DNA of 64,000 nucleotides from Shouchella clausii (GCF_001598215.1 NZ_BCXJ01000004.1:515091-579090); one strand, 5' to 3'. Numbered from the stretch's first letter, positions 34,522 to 43,726 are shown. Made by a program: numbers and translations. The notes: generated by a model not told the origin, from the sequence alone.

Positions 34522-35286
34522 TTATTGGCTGTCATTTTCTTCCTCGGCCTGTTCTGTATTCGCCTCAAGTGCTGGATAATTGACGATAGGCAGTTGGCCT
34601 CCATAAAATTGTGGCACTTCTCCAGAAATAAAGGCAAAACCTGCCGGCAACTCGACAGATACTGTATCGGCCGTCTCAGAAAAGGGCAAAATCACGTCCA
34701 TCCCCACTTCGATCGTGACGTAAAAAGACAACCTCGTATTGTTAATGCCGAGCTGCTCCGTTTCGTCCTTCATGCCTACTTTTGCATCGCCAATCAACGC
34801 AAACCGCATAGGGATGCCTGGCCCAACATCGTTTAAGAGCGAGTTGTTGAGCGCTCTTCCTAAAGGAATCGTCGCCACTGTACCTTCGCTTGCCCCGTAT
34901 GTATTGTCTTCATTGCGTTGGATCGCATTTATCGCCTCATGGACACGGTGCTGGACATTGCCAAGGAGCTTGTTGTATTTTTGACTATCCAATGTGACAT
35001 ACGTAATCTGTCCGTCTCCGTTCGTTTCAGTAATGAGCATATCGTTCATATCGGTTTTGCCTAGCTCTTCGGTTAATGCTTGCTGAATCGTATACGTCGC
35101 TATCCGCTCCATTTCCCGATGGGCGATTTGCGAAATAATCGGGCGAAGCTGATGGTCGACAAACCAGAGCCCTTGCAGGGACAAAATCGCGAATAGCACC
35201 GATGAAATGAGCAGCACATAGCGAAAAGGAAGCGGCCCTCTCTCTTGTTTTTGGCCTTTAATCGGGCCTCCTTTAAACCGTTTCAT
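34522..35286 (-). CDS. yunB: Sporulation protein YunB
   Basis: 254 residues, the same length as B. subtilis YunB, a SigE-controlled protein needed for efficient sporulation. A basic N terminus (MKRFKGGPIKGQKQERG) leads to a membrane anchor at about 22-43 (FRYVLLISSVLFAILSLQGLWFV). The rest, with IPLGRALNNSLLNDVGPGIPMRF, resembles the YunB domain and lies outside or in the intermembrane space. GGAGGGGG precedes ATG. Confidence 0.9.
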   Translation of the reverse strand: MKRFKGGPIKGQKQERGPLPFRYVLLISSVLFAILSLQGLWFVDHQLRPIISQIAHREMERIATYTIQQALTEELGKTDMNDMLITETNGDGQITYVTLDSQKYNKLLGNVQHRVHEAINAIQRNEDNTYGASEGTVATIPLGRALNNSLLNDVGPGIPMRFALIGDAKVGMKDETEQLGINNTRLSFYVTIEVGMDVILPFSETADTVSVELPAGFAFISGEVPQFYGGQLPIVNYPALEANTEQAEEENDSQ

Positions 35287-35341
35287 ACGTCCCCCTCCTT
35301 TTCCTTACATCTCTATGCAAAAGAAAGGGGACACTTACCTG

Positions 35342-35830
35342 TTATTTTGCTTGTTTACGTACGTAAGTCCGATATTCGTGGGGATAGCGGTTTTTTTCAT
35401 CAATTGGTCCAGCCACTCTTTCCACTAGCTCCCATTCTTGCTCAGAAAGAGGGGGGACAAACGTATCCGCTTCAAATTCTTCGTCAATAACCGTGACAAT
35501 GTGTTTGTCACATATGTCCCATAACAGCGCAAAAATCTCCGCTCCACCTATGACGTAAATCGCTTCCTGTTTGCTAAGTTGCAGGACATCGTCGAGTGAA
35601 TGGATTACTTCCGCTCCTTCTGCTTGAAAGGAGCTGCTTCTCGTGAGAACAACGTTTTTGCGATTCGGCAATGGCCCACCCATAGAGTCAAATGTTTTTC
35701 GGCCCATGACAATCGTTTTACCTGTCGTTGTCCGCTTAAAATGGCGCAAATCAGCAGGCAAATGCCAAGGCAACCCGTTGTCTTGGCCGATCCCATAGTG
35801 GGCGTCTCGTGCATAAACAAACACAATCAT
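35342..35830 (-). CDS. folA: Dihydrofolate reductase
   Basis: 162 residues. It reduces dihydrofolate with [36 protein letters not shown] gives the N-terminal motif with the catalytic acidic residue in LPADL, and [12 protein letters not shown] and [12 protein letters not shown] bind NADPH. ATG overlaps the thyA stop by 4 bases, so the pair is coupled: ThyA makes dihydrofolate and this enzyme recycles it. Trimethoprim target by family. Confidence 0.96.
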   Translation of the reverse strand: MIVFVYARDAHYGIGQDNGLPWHLPADLRHFKRTTTGKTIVMGRKTFDSMGGPLPNRKNVVLTRSSSFQAEGAEVIHSLDDVLQLSKQEAIYVIGGAEIFALLWDICDKHIVTVIDEEFEADTFVPPLSEQEWELVERVAGPIDEKNRYPHEYRTYVRKQAK

Positions 35831-36621
35831 ACGGACACCTCTGCTTTAATGTGCGGATGAGGATCATAATGTTTCAGTTCAAAATCGTCGTAAGTAAACG
35901 CAAACAGGTCTGTTACCTCTGGATTGATATGCATCGTTGGCAGCTGTTTTGGTTTACGCGTTAATTGAAGCTTCGTCTGTTCAATATGGTTGCTGTACAA
36001 ATGGGCATCGCCAAACGTGTGGATAAATTCACCAGGCTTTAATCCGCACACTTGGGCAATCATCATCGTTAACAGTGCATAAGACGATATATTAAAAGGT
36101 ACACCAAGAAAAATATCAGCACTGCGCTGGTACAATTGGCAAGAAAGTTTTCCGTCGTTTACGTAAAACTGAAACAAGCAATGGCATGGCGCGAGCGCCA
36201 TTTCTTCAATCTCCGCGACATTCCACGCATTGACAATTAAGCGGCGAGAATTCGGATTCGTTTTTATTTGCTCAACCACTTCAGTAATTTGGTCGACTGT
36301 TTTGCCGTTTGCCCCTTCCCAGGAGCGCCATTGTTTTCCGTAAACAGGCCCAAGGTCGCCGTTTTCATCCGCCCATTCATTCCAAATACGAACGCCATTT
36401 TCTTGCAAATAACGGATGTTCGTGTCGCCTTTTAGAAACCAAAGCAATTCATGGATGATCGAACGCATATGCAATTTTTTCGTTGTGACAATTGGAAAAC
36501 CCTTTTCTAAATCAAAGCGCATCTGGTAACCAAATACGCTAATGGTGCCAGTGCCTGTCCGATCTGATTTTGGCGAGCCGTTTTGCAAAACGTGCTCGCA
36601 TAACTGCAAGTATTGTTCCAT
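35827..36621 (-). CDS. thyA: Thymidylate synthase
   Basis: 264 residues, the standard ThyA length. It methylates dUMP with methylene-tetrahydrofolate. Catalytic C146 in [30 protein letters not shown] and [15 protein letters not shown], with phosphate-binding RTGTG at 21-25. AGGAG lies about 11 bases before ATG 36621; a longer frame to 36645 lacks a better site. thyA-folA are not in the B. subtilis yun cluster, so this pair has been inserted between yunB and yunC. Confidence 0.96.
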   Translation of the reverse strand: MEQYLQLCEHVLQNGSPKSDRTGTGTISVFGYQMRFDLEKGFPIVTTKKLHMRSIIHELLWFLKGDTNIRYLQENGVRIWNEWADENGDLGPVYGKQWRSWEGANGKTVDQITEVVEQIKTNPNSRRLIVNAWNVAEIEEMALAPCHCLFQFYVNDGKLSCQLYQRSADIFLGVPFNISSYALLTMMIAQVCGLKPGEFIHTFGDAHLYSNHIEQTKLQLTRKPKQLPTMHINPEVTDLFAFTYDDFELKHYDPHPHIKAEVSV

Positions 36622-36650
36622 AAAAACGTCAACTCCTGTTTTCAACTCAT

Positions 36651-36962
36651 TTACTTCGATTGTTTCATTTTTAAAAGCGCATCTTTTCCAGTCATTCCCT
36701 TGTGAATGCCTAACTCTTCACACTTGAGTGTAACAGATTCCAGCGGCGCTTCAAGCAACTGGTCAATCGTGCGCACGCCAACCGCACGTCCTGCAATAAT
36801 TCCCCGTTCTTTCAGCTTTTCGTTTAACAGCTTCACGTCAAGGGCCCCACACATAATGTATCCTGTGTCGCACGTAACGGCCATAAAGTTTGTTTTCGGC
36901 AATTTGACCGTAATGGCGACAAACGTTTCCTTCGCGATCGTAATTGGCTGAACATCAATCAT
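36651..36962 (-). CDS. yunC: YunC (DUF1805)
   Basis: 103 residues with [51 protein letters not shown]; matches the DUF1805/YunC family of small alpha-beta proteins. GGAGCGGG precedes ATG. Function unknown. Placed before thyA and after yunD. Confidence 0.88.
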   Translation of the reverse strand: MIDVQPITIAKETFVAITVKLPKTNFMAVTCDTGYIMCGALDVKLLNEKLKERGIIAGRAVGVRTIDQLLEAPLESVTLKCEELGIHKGMTGKDALLKMKQSK

Positions 36963-37016
36963 TGGCCCCGCTCCTTTGCAAATGGTTTCACCACAACATA
37001 TGAGCAGGCAAAGAAA

Positions 37017-38363
37017 TCAGTGCCATTTTTTCAACATGTCCAGCAGAATATCGCGCAAAAATTCAGGGAGCAAATACGTTTTCTTTTTCGCCTCGGCAAT
37101 TTTCGGAAACAAAAACCCAAACGTATACATATCCAATGTCGCCAGTCTGTATATGTGTTCGTCAACAATCGGTTTGCCGCAAACGAAGATTCCTTCAGGC
37201 TTGATGTCAATTCCTGTATACACCATCGTCCCGAGCACTTTTCCCCGGAAACCAAACCCTTTTAACTGCAATTGTACAATATCATCAGTTTGCGCACGCT
37301 CGATCGTTTCAGTCAGCTCCGCCCCAGTCAATTCAACAATGCACGGATTAATCGGATGAGGGCAAATACGATGAAGATCGCCATACGTGACTGGCCCTTC
37401 CGGCAAGCTTTCCAACAGCACGCCTGCATTTAGCATCCCAAGCTCAGCGCCGCACCAAACACTCAGTTCGTCACACAGCGCTTGCGGCCCAGCCGAATGT
37501 TCGAACCATTTGACTTCCAGCTTTCGTGTAAGCACGGCCGCAGGAGCACTTAAAGCAGCTTGCGCCTTTGTTTGCAACGACTGTAGGAGCATACGCGCAC
37601 CCGGATCCTCATCAAAATTCCGGGGATCAAGCAGTTCTTCTTCTGCGGAAAGAAATTCATGGCTTCCTTCTGCAAATTCAAGCGACAATTTCCCCAAATA
37701 TTGGCCATGTTTGCCCGCTTGAGCGATCAGTTTCCCACTTATGCGCTTTCCATGTGGGAGGACATGGTGTGTATGGGCACCGATAATGACATCAATTTCA
37801 GCAATTTCCGCAGCAATTTGTTCATCCCGGGGCAGCCCTAGATGGGAGAGAAGGATAAGTGCATCTGCCTTGGCAGCAACTTGTTGCGCCAACTGGCGAA
37901 GTCTGTCTATAGAAAAAGCAACATCCCAACCCAACTGCTCATAGAAGTGGATCATGGAGGCAGTGTAGCCAATATAGCCGATCCGAATGCCACCTTCCAT
38001 TTCATCGACCCAATAAGGCTTGACCCAGTTCGGATAAGTCCCTGTTTGTTGGTCAATCAAATTGGCGGCAAGCACTTGGAATGAAGCATGCTCGTACATC
38101 TCGTGAAGCATTTGTTTGGAAAAGGTCACACCTTCGTTGTTGCCCGGTACGGCAAAATCAACGCCTGCTTCATTTAAAAGCTCAATGTTTCCTTTTCCGT
38201 ACGTCGCTTCTGTAAGCGGGTTTGCCCTGTCTGCATGGTCTCCTAAATCGACATAGCGCATAAGGGGATGGCGATGCCGCTTTATATATGAGACAATCCG
38301 GGGCCATGTGGCAAAACCGCTGTGGATATCGTTTGTATGATAAATGGTAACCGTCTTGGTCAC
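37017..38363 (-). CDS. yunD: YunD, metallophosphatase/5'-nucleotidase family
   Basis: 448 residues. N-terminal calcineurin-like metal sites: IYHTNDIHSGF, RYVDLGDHAD, AVPGNNEGVTF, LLSHLG and IIGAHTHHVLP. C-terminal 5'-nucleotidase domain from about 290. No signal peptide, so cytosolic, unlike typical UshA proteins. The frame extends to 38471, but AGAGGAGG 7 bases before GTG 38363 fixes the start. Likely hydrolyses nucleotides or related phosphoesters. Confidence 0.88.
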   Translation of the reverse strand: MTKTVTIYHTNDIHSGFATWPRIVSYIKRHRHPLMRYVDLGDHADRANPLTEATYGKGNIELLNEAGVDFAVPGNNEGVTFSKQMLHEMYEHASFQVLAANLIDQQTGTYPNWVKPYWVDEMEGGIRIGYIGYTASMIHFYEQLGWDVAFSIDRLRQLAQQVAAKADALILLSHLGLPRDEQIAAEIAEIDVIIGAHTHHVLPHGKRISGKLIAQAGKHGQYLGKLSLEFAEGSHEFLSAEEELLDPRNFDEDPGARMLLQSLQTKAQAALSAPAAVLTRKLEVKWFEHSAGPQALCDELSVWCGAELGMLNAGVLLESLPEGPVTYGDLHRICPHPINPCIVELTGAELTETIERAQTDDIVQLQLKGFGFRGKVLGTMVYTGIDIKPEGIFVCGKPIVDEHIYRLATLDMYTFGFLFPKIAEAKKKTYLLPEFLRDILLDMLKKWH

Positions 38364-38407
38364 AAAGTCGCCTCCTCTTATTTCGATCTGTTCCTGATGT
38401 GTGGTGT

Positions 38408-39226
38408 TTATAGCAGGCCTTGGATAATAAACTGCACCGCAAGCCCAATAAAGACAAGCTTCATCAACCACACGAGCAAGTTAGAGCGAATTCGTTGGTT
38501 GAGCCAAGCACCCGCCTTGCCACCAAACCACGCGCCAGGAATAAGCGCCAGCGCATAAAGCCAGTGGATGTGACCAGCCGCAAAATGGGCAGCTGAACCT
38601 GACACGGCCGAAAACAAAATAACAAGCATGGCGGTAGCGGCAGCTATTTTAGCAGGGAACCCAAACCAGACAATCATGACAGGAACCATTAACGCCCCTC
38701 CACCGACGCCGAAGAGGCTCGATAAAAAGCCAACGCCAATGCTGACTAGAATGGCGGCAGTAGGCGAATAGCCATAAACAAAACGATTTCCAGCTTCATC
38801 CGTGCTTTCACGGATCACCCCTTTAACAGGCGCATCTTTGCGTTTTAGCTTTCCCCGCAAAAATAAACTACCCGCAATAACGAGCATAAAAATGCCAAAA
38901 TAAAACATAAACGAATCCGTTGACAACACTTTGCTGGCGCTAGTCCCAAGAATCGCCCCAGGAACAATACCAATCAAAAAAAGAAGTGCGCTTTTCCAAT
39001 CAATCGTTTTCTGTTTATGATAGGCGAGCACAGAAGAAATGCCAGTGAAAATCATAACAAATAAAGACGTGCCTGCAGCTGTTTGCGGAGAAATGACGTC
39101 GACAGCGGCAAACAAGCTACCGAGTCCAAGCAAAGCAGGCACGACGACCACACCGCCCCCAAGACCGAGCAAACTCCCAAACGCCGCTGCAGCAAAACCT
39201 ACTAATACGAGCAGTACATATTCCAT
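38408..39226 (-). CDS. yunE: YunE, TauE/SafE-family membrane exporter
   Basis: 272 residues if started at ATG 39226 (MEYVLLVLVGF); nine more residues are possible from 39253, and neither has a strong ribosome site. About eight membrane segments. The duplicated motif is seen as GSLLGLGGGVVVVPALL near the N terminus and SLFGVGGGALMVPVMI in the second half. The family moves sulfite, sulfoacetate or other organosulfur anions. Conserved position beside yunD and yunF. Confidence 0.85.
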   Translation of the reverse strand: MEYVLLVLVGFAAAAFGSLLGLGGGVVVVPALLGLGSLFAAVDVISPQTAAGTSLFVMIFTGISSVLAYHKQKTIDWKSALLFLIGIVPGAILGTSASKVLSTDSFMFYFGIFMLVIAGSLFLRGKLKRKDAPVKGVIRESTDEAGNRFVYGYSPTAAILVSIGVGFLSSLFGVGGGALMVPVMIVWFGFPAKIAAATAMLVILFSAVSGSAAHFAAGHIHWLYALALIPGAWFGGKAGAWLNQRIRSNLLVWLMKLVFIGLAVQFIIQGLL

Positions 39227-39330
39227 TAAAAAACCAGCTTTCTGTATAATCATATTTAAATATGGACACCCAAAAAGCTAGTGTCACCCTTAAACAGCAC
39301 GAGGCTTAGACGCTTGCTGTTCGTGTGCTT

Positions 39331-40182
39331 TTAAAATAAATCCAACTGTCTTGGCGCCAGGTCCGTATATTCGATGCCCATCATCTCGATCAATGAGCGG
39401 GCGTTTTGAGCCGCATGACCACCAGAATTGTTATTAAAAATCACATAAACATGTTCACATTGTTGTCGGAGCGACTGAAGGCGCGTTTTCCATTCAGCAA
39501 GCTCCCGTTCGTTGTAATCATACAAATAGCGAACATCACGCCATTCTTGCCCTTTGCTCGGGCCATTCCAACCATGGACATTGCGTCCATGCATACGGAC
39601 CAATGTCTTATGGCGGTCTGTTGGCTCGAGCACAGTTGGAATCGAGCGTGCCCCAGCTTGCGGTTCGTCACAAATGCTGTGAATCCAATTTTCCTCGCGC
39701 ATCAACGCCAGCGTTTTCTCACGGTAAGCAGGCAAAAACCACGATTCATGCCTGAATTCAAGCGCGACTGGAAAATCTTTTAATTGCTCGCGCACTACAC
39801 GAAGCCAAGCAACGTGTTTTTTCTGAACATCAAACCAAGGGGGAAACTGGCATAAAACCATCGCTAGTTTGCCTGCTTCCGCCATCGGTTGGATCGACTC
39901 CAAAAAAGCAGCAAACATTTCTTGTTTCGATTGAAAAGGAGAAGGCGTCTCTCCTCGCTGGTGCCCTGTTATTTCCTGATACGCTTTGACAACAAATTGA
40001 AAGGACGCCGGCGTTTCGTCTAACCACTTTCGGATCGACGATTGGGGTGGAACGGCATAAAACGAGGCATCCAACTCCACAATCGGAAAATAGCCCGCAT
40101 ACGTTTGCAACTTTTCTGCTGGCTTTACGCCTTCGTATAAGCTATGATGGTCACCCCAGCCGCTTAAACCTATGTAAATCAC
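39331..40182 (-). CDS. yunF: YunF (DUF72)
   Basis: 283 residues, TIM-barrel-like DUF72 family: IYIGLSGWGDHHSLYEG, PIVELDASFYAVPP, FVVKAYQEITGH, VALEFRHESWF, VRMHGRN and YVIFNNNSGGHAAQNA. GTG 40182 lies about 9 bases after GGGAGG; the frame to 40203 is less likely. Biochemical role unknown. Confidence 0.9.
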   Translation of the reverse strand: MIYIGLSGWGDHHSLYEGVKPAEKLQTYAGYFPIVELDASFYAVPPQSSIRKWLDETPASFQFVVKAYQEITGHQRGETPSPFQSKQEMFAAFLESIQPMAEAGKLAMVLCQFPPWFDVQKKHVAWLRVVREQLKDFPVALEFRHESWFLPAYREKTLALMREENWIHSICDEPQAGARSIPTVLEPTDRHKTLVRMHGRNVHGWNGPSKGQEWRDVRYLYDYNERELAEWKTRLQSLRQQCEHVYVIFNNNSGGHAAQNARSLIEMMGIEYTDLAPRQLDLF

Positions 40183-40306
40183 TAAAAAACGCCTCCCGCA
40201 CATTTCTCTCTATTTTAACGCAATCTCTTGTAAAATGTTAGTTCCACCTATGCAAACTTACGAAACGTAGACGGACAACATAGCCATTAACATTAGAAAA
40301 GATACC

Positions 40307-40341
40307 ACAAACGCCCAGAGAACGATTCTCTGAGCGTTTGT
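40307..40341 (-). terminator. Hairpin after the YwqH-like gene
   Basis: ACAAACGC...AGAGAA (from 40307) pairs with TTCTCT...GCGTTTGT (to 40341) around a CGA loop with one mismatch. It stands between yunF and the next operon, both on the minus strand, so it would end the 42.1-40.4 kb operon. The T run is poor. Confidence 0.5.
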
Positions 40342-40381
40342 ATGCATGAATATCGCTGGAAACCAAAAAACAGCGGCAATC

Positions 40382-40765
40382 CTACTCTTCCTTTTCCCTC
40401 TCGATCGCCCGTTCAAGACCAATTTGATAATTGCTTAGCAAACTGCTTTGAAAGTTGACGACATCTTGTGTAGCACTGATTTCGTTCGTCGCCTTTTCAA
40501 TCGTGTCGCCGACTTCATTAAGGAGATCTTGATAAGGGCTCACAACTTCCGATTCACGCTCAGCATCAAATTCGTCCGCATGCTTCCCATACCAATTCTC
40601 TTTCGTTAATTCCGCTTCTTTAAAAGTATGTTTTGTATCGCCCATGATAATTTCCTGTCCAATTAAGTGGGCCCTGCACGCTCTTAAGCGAGCAATTTTT
40701 TCATTGGCTGCTTGGATGGCATTTTCCGTCTCCCGAATTCGATTTCGATAAAATTCAACCGACAT
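40382..40765 (-). CDS. YwqH/DUF5082-like helical protein
   Basis: 127 residues, almost wholly helical and charged, with WYGKHADEFDAERE in the middle, close to the WxG...AxxFxxxR pattern of YwqH (DUF5082) proteins. These accompany LXG toxins and the type VII (WXG100) secretion system in bacilli. GGAGGAA before ATG. No LXG toxin or secretion gene is present nearby, so it may be a remnant of such a module or have another role. Last gene of a minus-strand operon. Confidence 0.65.
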   Translation of the reverse strand: MSVEFYRNRIRETENAIQAANEKIARLRACRAHLIGQEIIMGDTKHTFKEAELTKENWYGKHADEFDAERESEVVSPYQDLLNEVGDTIEKATNEISATQDVVNFQSSLLSNYQIGLERAIEREKEE

Positions 40766-40776
40766 GTGTCTTCCTC

Positions 40777-41229
40777 CTATCGACTATCTGCTTTCACTTG
40801 CACATCTAAATGTGGCGCACGTTTGAGCAGCTCCTGCTTAAATTCTCCCATCCGCTCAGGCGAGATTTTCACCTCTCCCTTTGGCCCATTATGCTTGATC
40901 GTGAATCCTTGAGAAGAGCCAACAATTCGTTCTTTTCCAGAAAAAGGACTGCCCATCGGTTCAAGCGCTGTCATGCTTTCATAAGAGTAAAAACGGCTGA
41001 TTAAACCAGCTTGAACAAACAAACCCTCTTCTTTCAACTCATATGTAATAAACACCATCCCGCCAACAAAATAAATCATTCCAATCATAAATAAAAGGCC
41101 AAAAAACAATAAACGCCCAATGGAGTCTTCGACCATGAACACAATCGCCATAATAGCAGTCAACCCCGCAACCAACGCACTGTAACCAAATACAACCTTC
41201 TTATCTCGTGATGTTTTGTATATGTTCAT
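40777..41229 (-). CDS. PH-domain (YyaB-like) membrane protein
   Basis: 150 residues: two membrane segments at about 15-55, then a bacterial PH-like domain beginning ITYELKEEGLFVQAGLISRFYSYESMTALEPMG. Similar to YyaB-type bPH proteins; no ligand known. AGGAGGGG precedes ATG by about 6 bases. It ends 11 bases before the YwqH-like gene, so cotranscribed. Confidence 0.75.
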   Translation of the reverse strand: MNIYKTSRDKKVVFGYSALVAGLTAIMAIVFMVEDSIGRLLFFGLLFMIGMIYFVGGMVFITYELKEEGLFVQAGLISRFYSYESMTALEPMGSPFSGKERIVGSSQGFTIKHNGPKGEVKISPERMGEFKQELLKRAPHLDVQVKADSR

Positions 41230-41244
41230 AAAAACACCCCTCCT

Positions 41245-41427
41245 TTATTTGGCAGCGTGGAAGACTGTCCGTTCAAGGAATTCGTTACACACTTCTTTCC
41301 ATTTAGAAAAAGAGGTTTTTTGAATGATCACATCTTCGTTTGAATGAACATCTTTGTATCTTACAAACCAAACCCCATCCCGTGCAGGCATATGAAACAA
41401 CAGGCCATTTAAATTTGTTTCTGTTTG
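41245..41427 (-). pseudogene. C-terminal remnant of an unknown protein
   Basis: A 60-codon minus-strand frame with strong coding character (FHMPARDGVWFVRYKDVHSNEDVIIQ, SFSKWKEVCNEFLERTVFHAAK) ends in TAA 15 bases before the PH-domain gene start. On its 5' side it is stopped by TAG at 41428-41430, with no ribosome site or good start. It looks like the tail of a gene whose front has been lost. It may also be a very short gene starting at the internal ATG. Family not recognised. Confidence 0.55.
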
Positions 41428-41436
41428 CTACCATTT

Positions 41437-41751
41437 TTAGATCATGTGGGGGATGTTGACTAAAATAGCGAGTACCACAAGTATCCCTATTCCTTCTAAT
41501 AGGAAAACGAACCTGCCCTTTATGCCTCCAAACCTTTCGATTGCAATCTGAAATAAAAGTACAGCAAGCCCAAAGTAAGCATAATAAAATGCATTCATTA
41601 TTTTATCGTATATATCTCTTGGCGTTTCTTCATACAACTTATTAACTAAAACAACAAAAGGCGTGTTTTTACCTAGAATGAGATGCAGCATAGCTATAAT
41701 CAACTGAAAAGCGAGGGCTAGCCCTATTATATAACTGATAATATTTGCCAA
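41437..41751 (-). CDS. Small membrane protein, copy A of a paralogous pair
   Basis: 104 residues with three hydrophobic segments (about 5-25, 52-72, 80-100) and the loop LGKNTPFVVLVNKLYEETPRDIYDK. TTG 41751 follows GGGAGGA with 6-base spacing; GTG 41766 is less likely. The same loop pattern (GRNTPYARFVENFYEHQPKD) occurs in copy B upstream. Unknown family; immunity or small accessory role is only a guess from the YwqH-like neighbour. AT-rich compared with flanking genes. Confidence 0.65.
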   Translation of the reverse strand: MANIISYIIGLALAFQLIIAMLHLILGKNTPFVVLVNKLYEETPRDIYDKIMNAFYYAYFGLAVLLFQIAIERFGGIKGRFVFLLEGIGILVVLAILVNIPHMI

Positions 41752-41819
41752 CTTTATTCCTCCCACCTCAGTTTCTAAAAATAATGGTCAAAACTGTAGG
41801 ATTTATCTCTAAATAACAT

Positions 41820-42127
41820 TTAGAAATAACTCTCGCTTATTTGTCTAGCTAAAGAAAGAAGGACCAACGCTATCATGATGAATAAAAGCCATTGAAAAGC
41901 GTAAACTACTTTTCCCTTTATTCCCTTTTAATATAATGAGAAATAGCTAACCCATAATTTTCTATATAGAAAACGTTTATACAATCTTTTGGCTGATGTT
42001 CATAAAAATTTTCTACAAAACGAGCATATGGGGTGTTTCTTCCAAACATGAGAAACATAAATGCTGTTACATATTGAAAGGCAAGACATATGGATAATAA
42101 AAACAGAACAGTAGCGTAAAGGATCAT
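41820..42127 (-). pseudogene. Frameshifted copy B of the small membrane protein
   Basis: The frame from ATG 42127 (AAAGGAG upstream) matches copy A for about 60 residues (ICLAFQYVTAFMFLMFGRNTPYARFVENFYEH), then stops at 41918 after HYIKRE. In another minus-strand frame, directly overlapping, the match resumes as KGIKGKVVYAFQWLLFIMIALVLLSLARQ, aligned to GGIKGRFVFLLEGIGILVVLAILVN of copy A, ending at TAA 41820-41822. A deletion or indel near the A-rich stretch around 41920-41935 explains this. Confidence 0.7.
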
Positions 42128-42278
42128 TAATTTTTCTCCTTTCCCGATTTCTGACTATCACCCAATCGATAGTAGCACCTACAAAAGCTCTCCTCTATTG
42201 GCGAATGTCACTCCAATGGATGCGCTAACTATTTCCCAGTCCCTCCAAAAATCGCCCCTATCAAAACTGTAAACACCT

Positions 42279-42749
42279 TTAAATGAGTTTTGTTTTCATT
42301 AGATTGTTACAAGGCTTTTTGGGCCGATCTGCTGGATATCCGTGTTCTTTTCGGTATTTTTTCCGTTCTTCTGTAAAATCCCACCACTTTTTGTTTGAAT
42401 GGGGCTTTTCTGCAAAGTGGACGACTAGTCTAAGTTGATCTTCGACACAAGGGTCAACCCAGCAGCCACAATGTTGTTCCAACAAATCGGTTAACTCACT
42501 GCCACTTTTCCCCTTCACATCATTAAGATGCAAGAAACCAAGATGGACTAAGTTCTCTGCTAAGACAGGACCGATTGACGGCAAACGTTGAAATTGTGCG
42601 CTGGCCACCATTTGTTGGGCTTCTTCTACTGTTATCTCTAATATGTCAGTTAAATCGATAGGATTTATCGTATGTATAGTAGACATGCTTATTTTACTTT
42701 TTCTTAATTTTTTCTTCTGTTCGTCTGTAAGTCCAAGTTTAGCAGACAC
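42279..42749 (-). CDS. Helix-hairpin-helix protein, Cdd1/PcdA family
   Basis: 156 residues with RLPSIGPVLAENLVHLGFLHLNDVKG, a helix-hairpin-helix like that in DNA-binding proteins, then HCGCWVDPCVEDQLRLVVHFAE and KWWDFTEERKKYRKEHGYP, which mark the pathogenicity-locus (Cdd1) family. GTG 42749 follows GGGAGGG with 6-base spacing; the longer frame to 42836 lacks proper spacing. Function unknown; DNA binding inferred. Confidence 0.7.
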   Translation of the reverse strand: MSAKLGLTDEQKKKLRKSKISMSTIHTINPIDLTDILEITVEEAQQMVASAQFQRLPSIGPVLAENLVHLGFLHLNDVKGKSGSELTDLLEQHCGCWVDPCVEDQLRLVVHFAEKPHSNKKWWDFTEERKKYRKEHGYPADRPKKPCNNLMKTKLI

Positions 42750-43075
42750 AATGAACCCTCCCAATTTTTGTGATTTACGAACTTGTGGCGTTAAAGGAAA
42801 TTTGGATATTCTTTGATTCTCCTTTTTCTTTTTCACTCCTTCTACACATTGTTAGACACATCGATCTCCCTCGGTTAAACCGATCTCAACAACACTTGCT
42901 AAATGCGACTTGTTAGCAATTCAAAAGAAATCGATACATTTCTTCTATCCTATAATAAAACGGAGTCATTTGTTCGTATAGAACAATGCCCTACCAAAAT
43001 GGTTCGCTTCGCATCTATTGACTCATTATTTTTAGTATCTCTAACGAAATCAAGTGATTGGAAAGGATGAGGCCA
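42750..43075. other. 326-base intergenic region
   Basis: No gene is seen. It holds TTGCTAA/TTAGCAA as an inverted repeat (42896-42919), a smaller CGGTTAAACCG palindrome (42872-42882), and TTGACT at 43018-43023, a possible -35 for the next gene with a poor -10. The part next to 42749 is the open but weakly coding extension of the preceding frame. Confidence 0.5.
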
Positions 43076-43627
43076 ATGCGAAAGATTACCTTGTCAATGG
43101 TTATGTCTTTGGATGGATTTGTTGCTGGGAAAGAAGGAGATTGTTCGTGGCATGTAATGGATGAGGAAATGCACGATTTTATGGATCGCTTTTTGGATAC
43201 TGTGGATACGTTATTGTATGGACGGATTGCCTACGAGAAAATGCTCCAGTATTGGCCTTCGGCTGAATTTGAGCAAACGAGCACAGAAAAAAACCGGTTA
43301 TTTGCTAGGAAAATGAATCAGATGAACAAAGTTGTTTTTTCTCGCACGCTAGAAAAGGCTGAGTGGAATGCGAGAGTGGTAAAGGGAAATGTGCCTTTGG
43401 AAGCGGAAAAACTAAAGCTTCAGCCTGGTAAAAATATTGCCCTCTTTGCCGGTGCACACATTGCGCAAACTTTTATCAAACATGACTTAATTGATGAGTA
43501 CCGCCTCATCGTCAATCCTGTCTGTATTGGAAAGGGACAACGGTTATTTAACAATACTACGAAAAAGCTTACATTAGTCGAATCAAAAGCGTTTCAATGC
43601 GGGAACGTGCTGTTGGTTTACCGATAA
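43076..43627 (+). CDS. RibD C-terminal/dihydrofolate reductase-like protein
   Basis: 183 residues of the YyaP/YwjB type, which share the DHFR fold: RKITLSMVMSLDGFVAGKEGDCSW at the start, TLLYGRIAYEKMLQYWP, and VNPVCIGKGQRLF. They reduce unknown pteridine or flavin-like substrates with NAD(P)H. AAAGGA lies 8 bases before ATG 43076; the TTG 43058 option is less likely. Monocistronic, followed by a terminator-like hairpin. Confidence 0.85.
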   Translation: MRKITLSMVMSLDGFVAGKEGDCSWHVMDEEMHDFMDRFLDTVDTLLYGRIAYEKMLQYWPSAEFEQTSTEKNRLFARKMNQMNKVVFSRTLEKAEWNARVVKGNVPLEAEKLKLQPGKNIALFAGAHIAQTFIKHDLIDEYRLIVNPVCIGKGQRLFNNTTKKLTLVESKAFQCGNVLLVYR

Positions 43628-43726
43628 AGCGATTGGTTCGTTTCTAAAGCCTTGTCTGCGGGCTCTAGACGCTTCAAGGAACTGCAGTTGACCGCCGCCT
43701 TGCATAGCTGGAACATCCCTAAAAGA

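Noticed and set aside
40307..40341. Additional copy of the dispersed repeat
   Set aside because: Only the ACAAACGC/GCGTTTGT arms match; the rest is an ordinary terminator-like stem.
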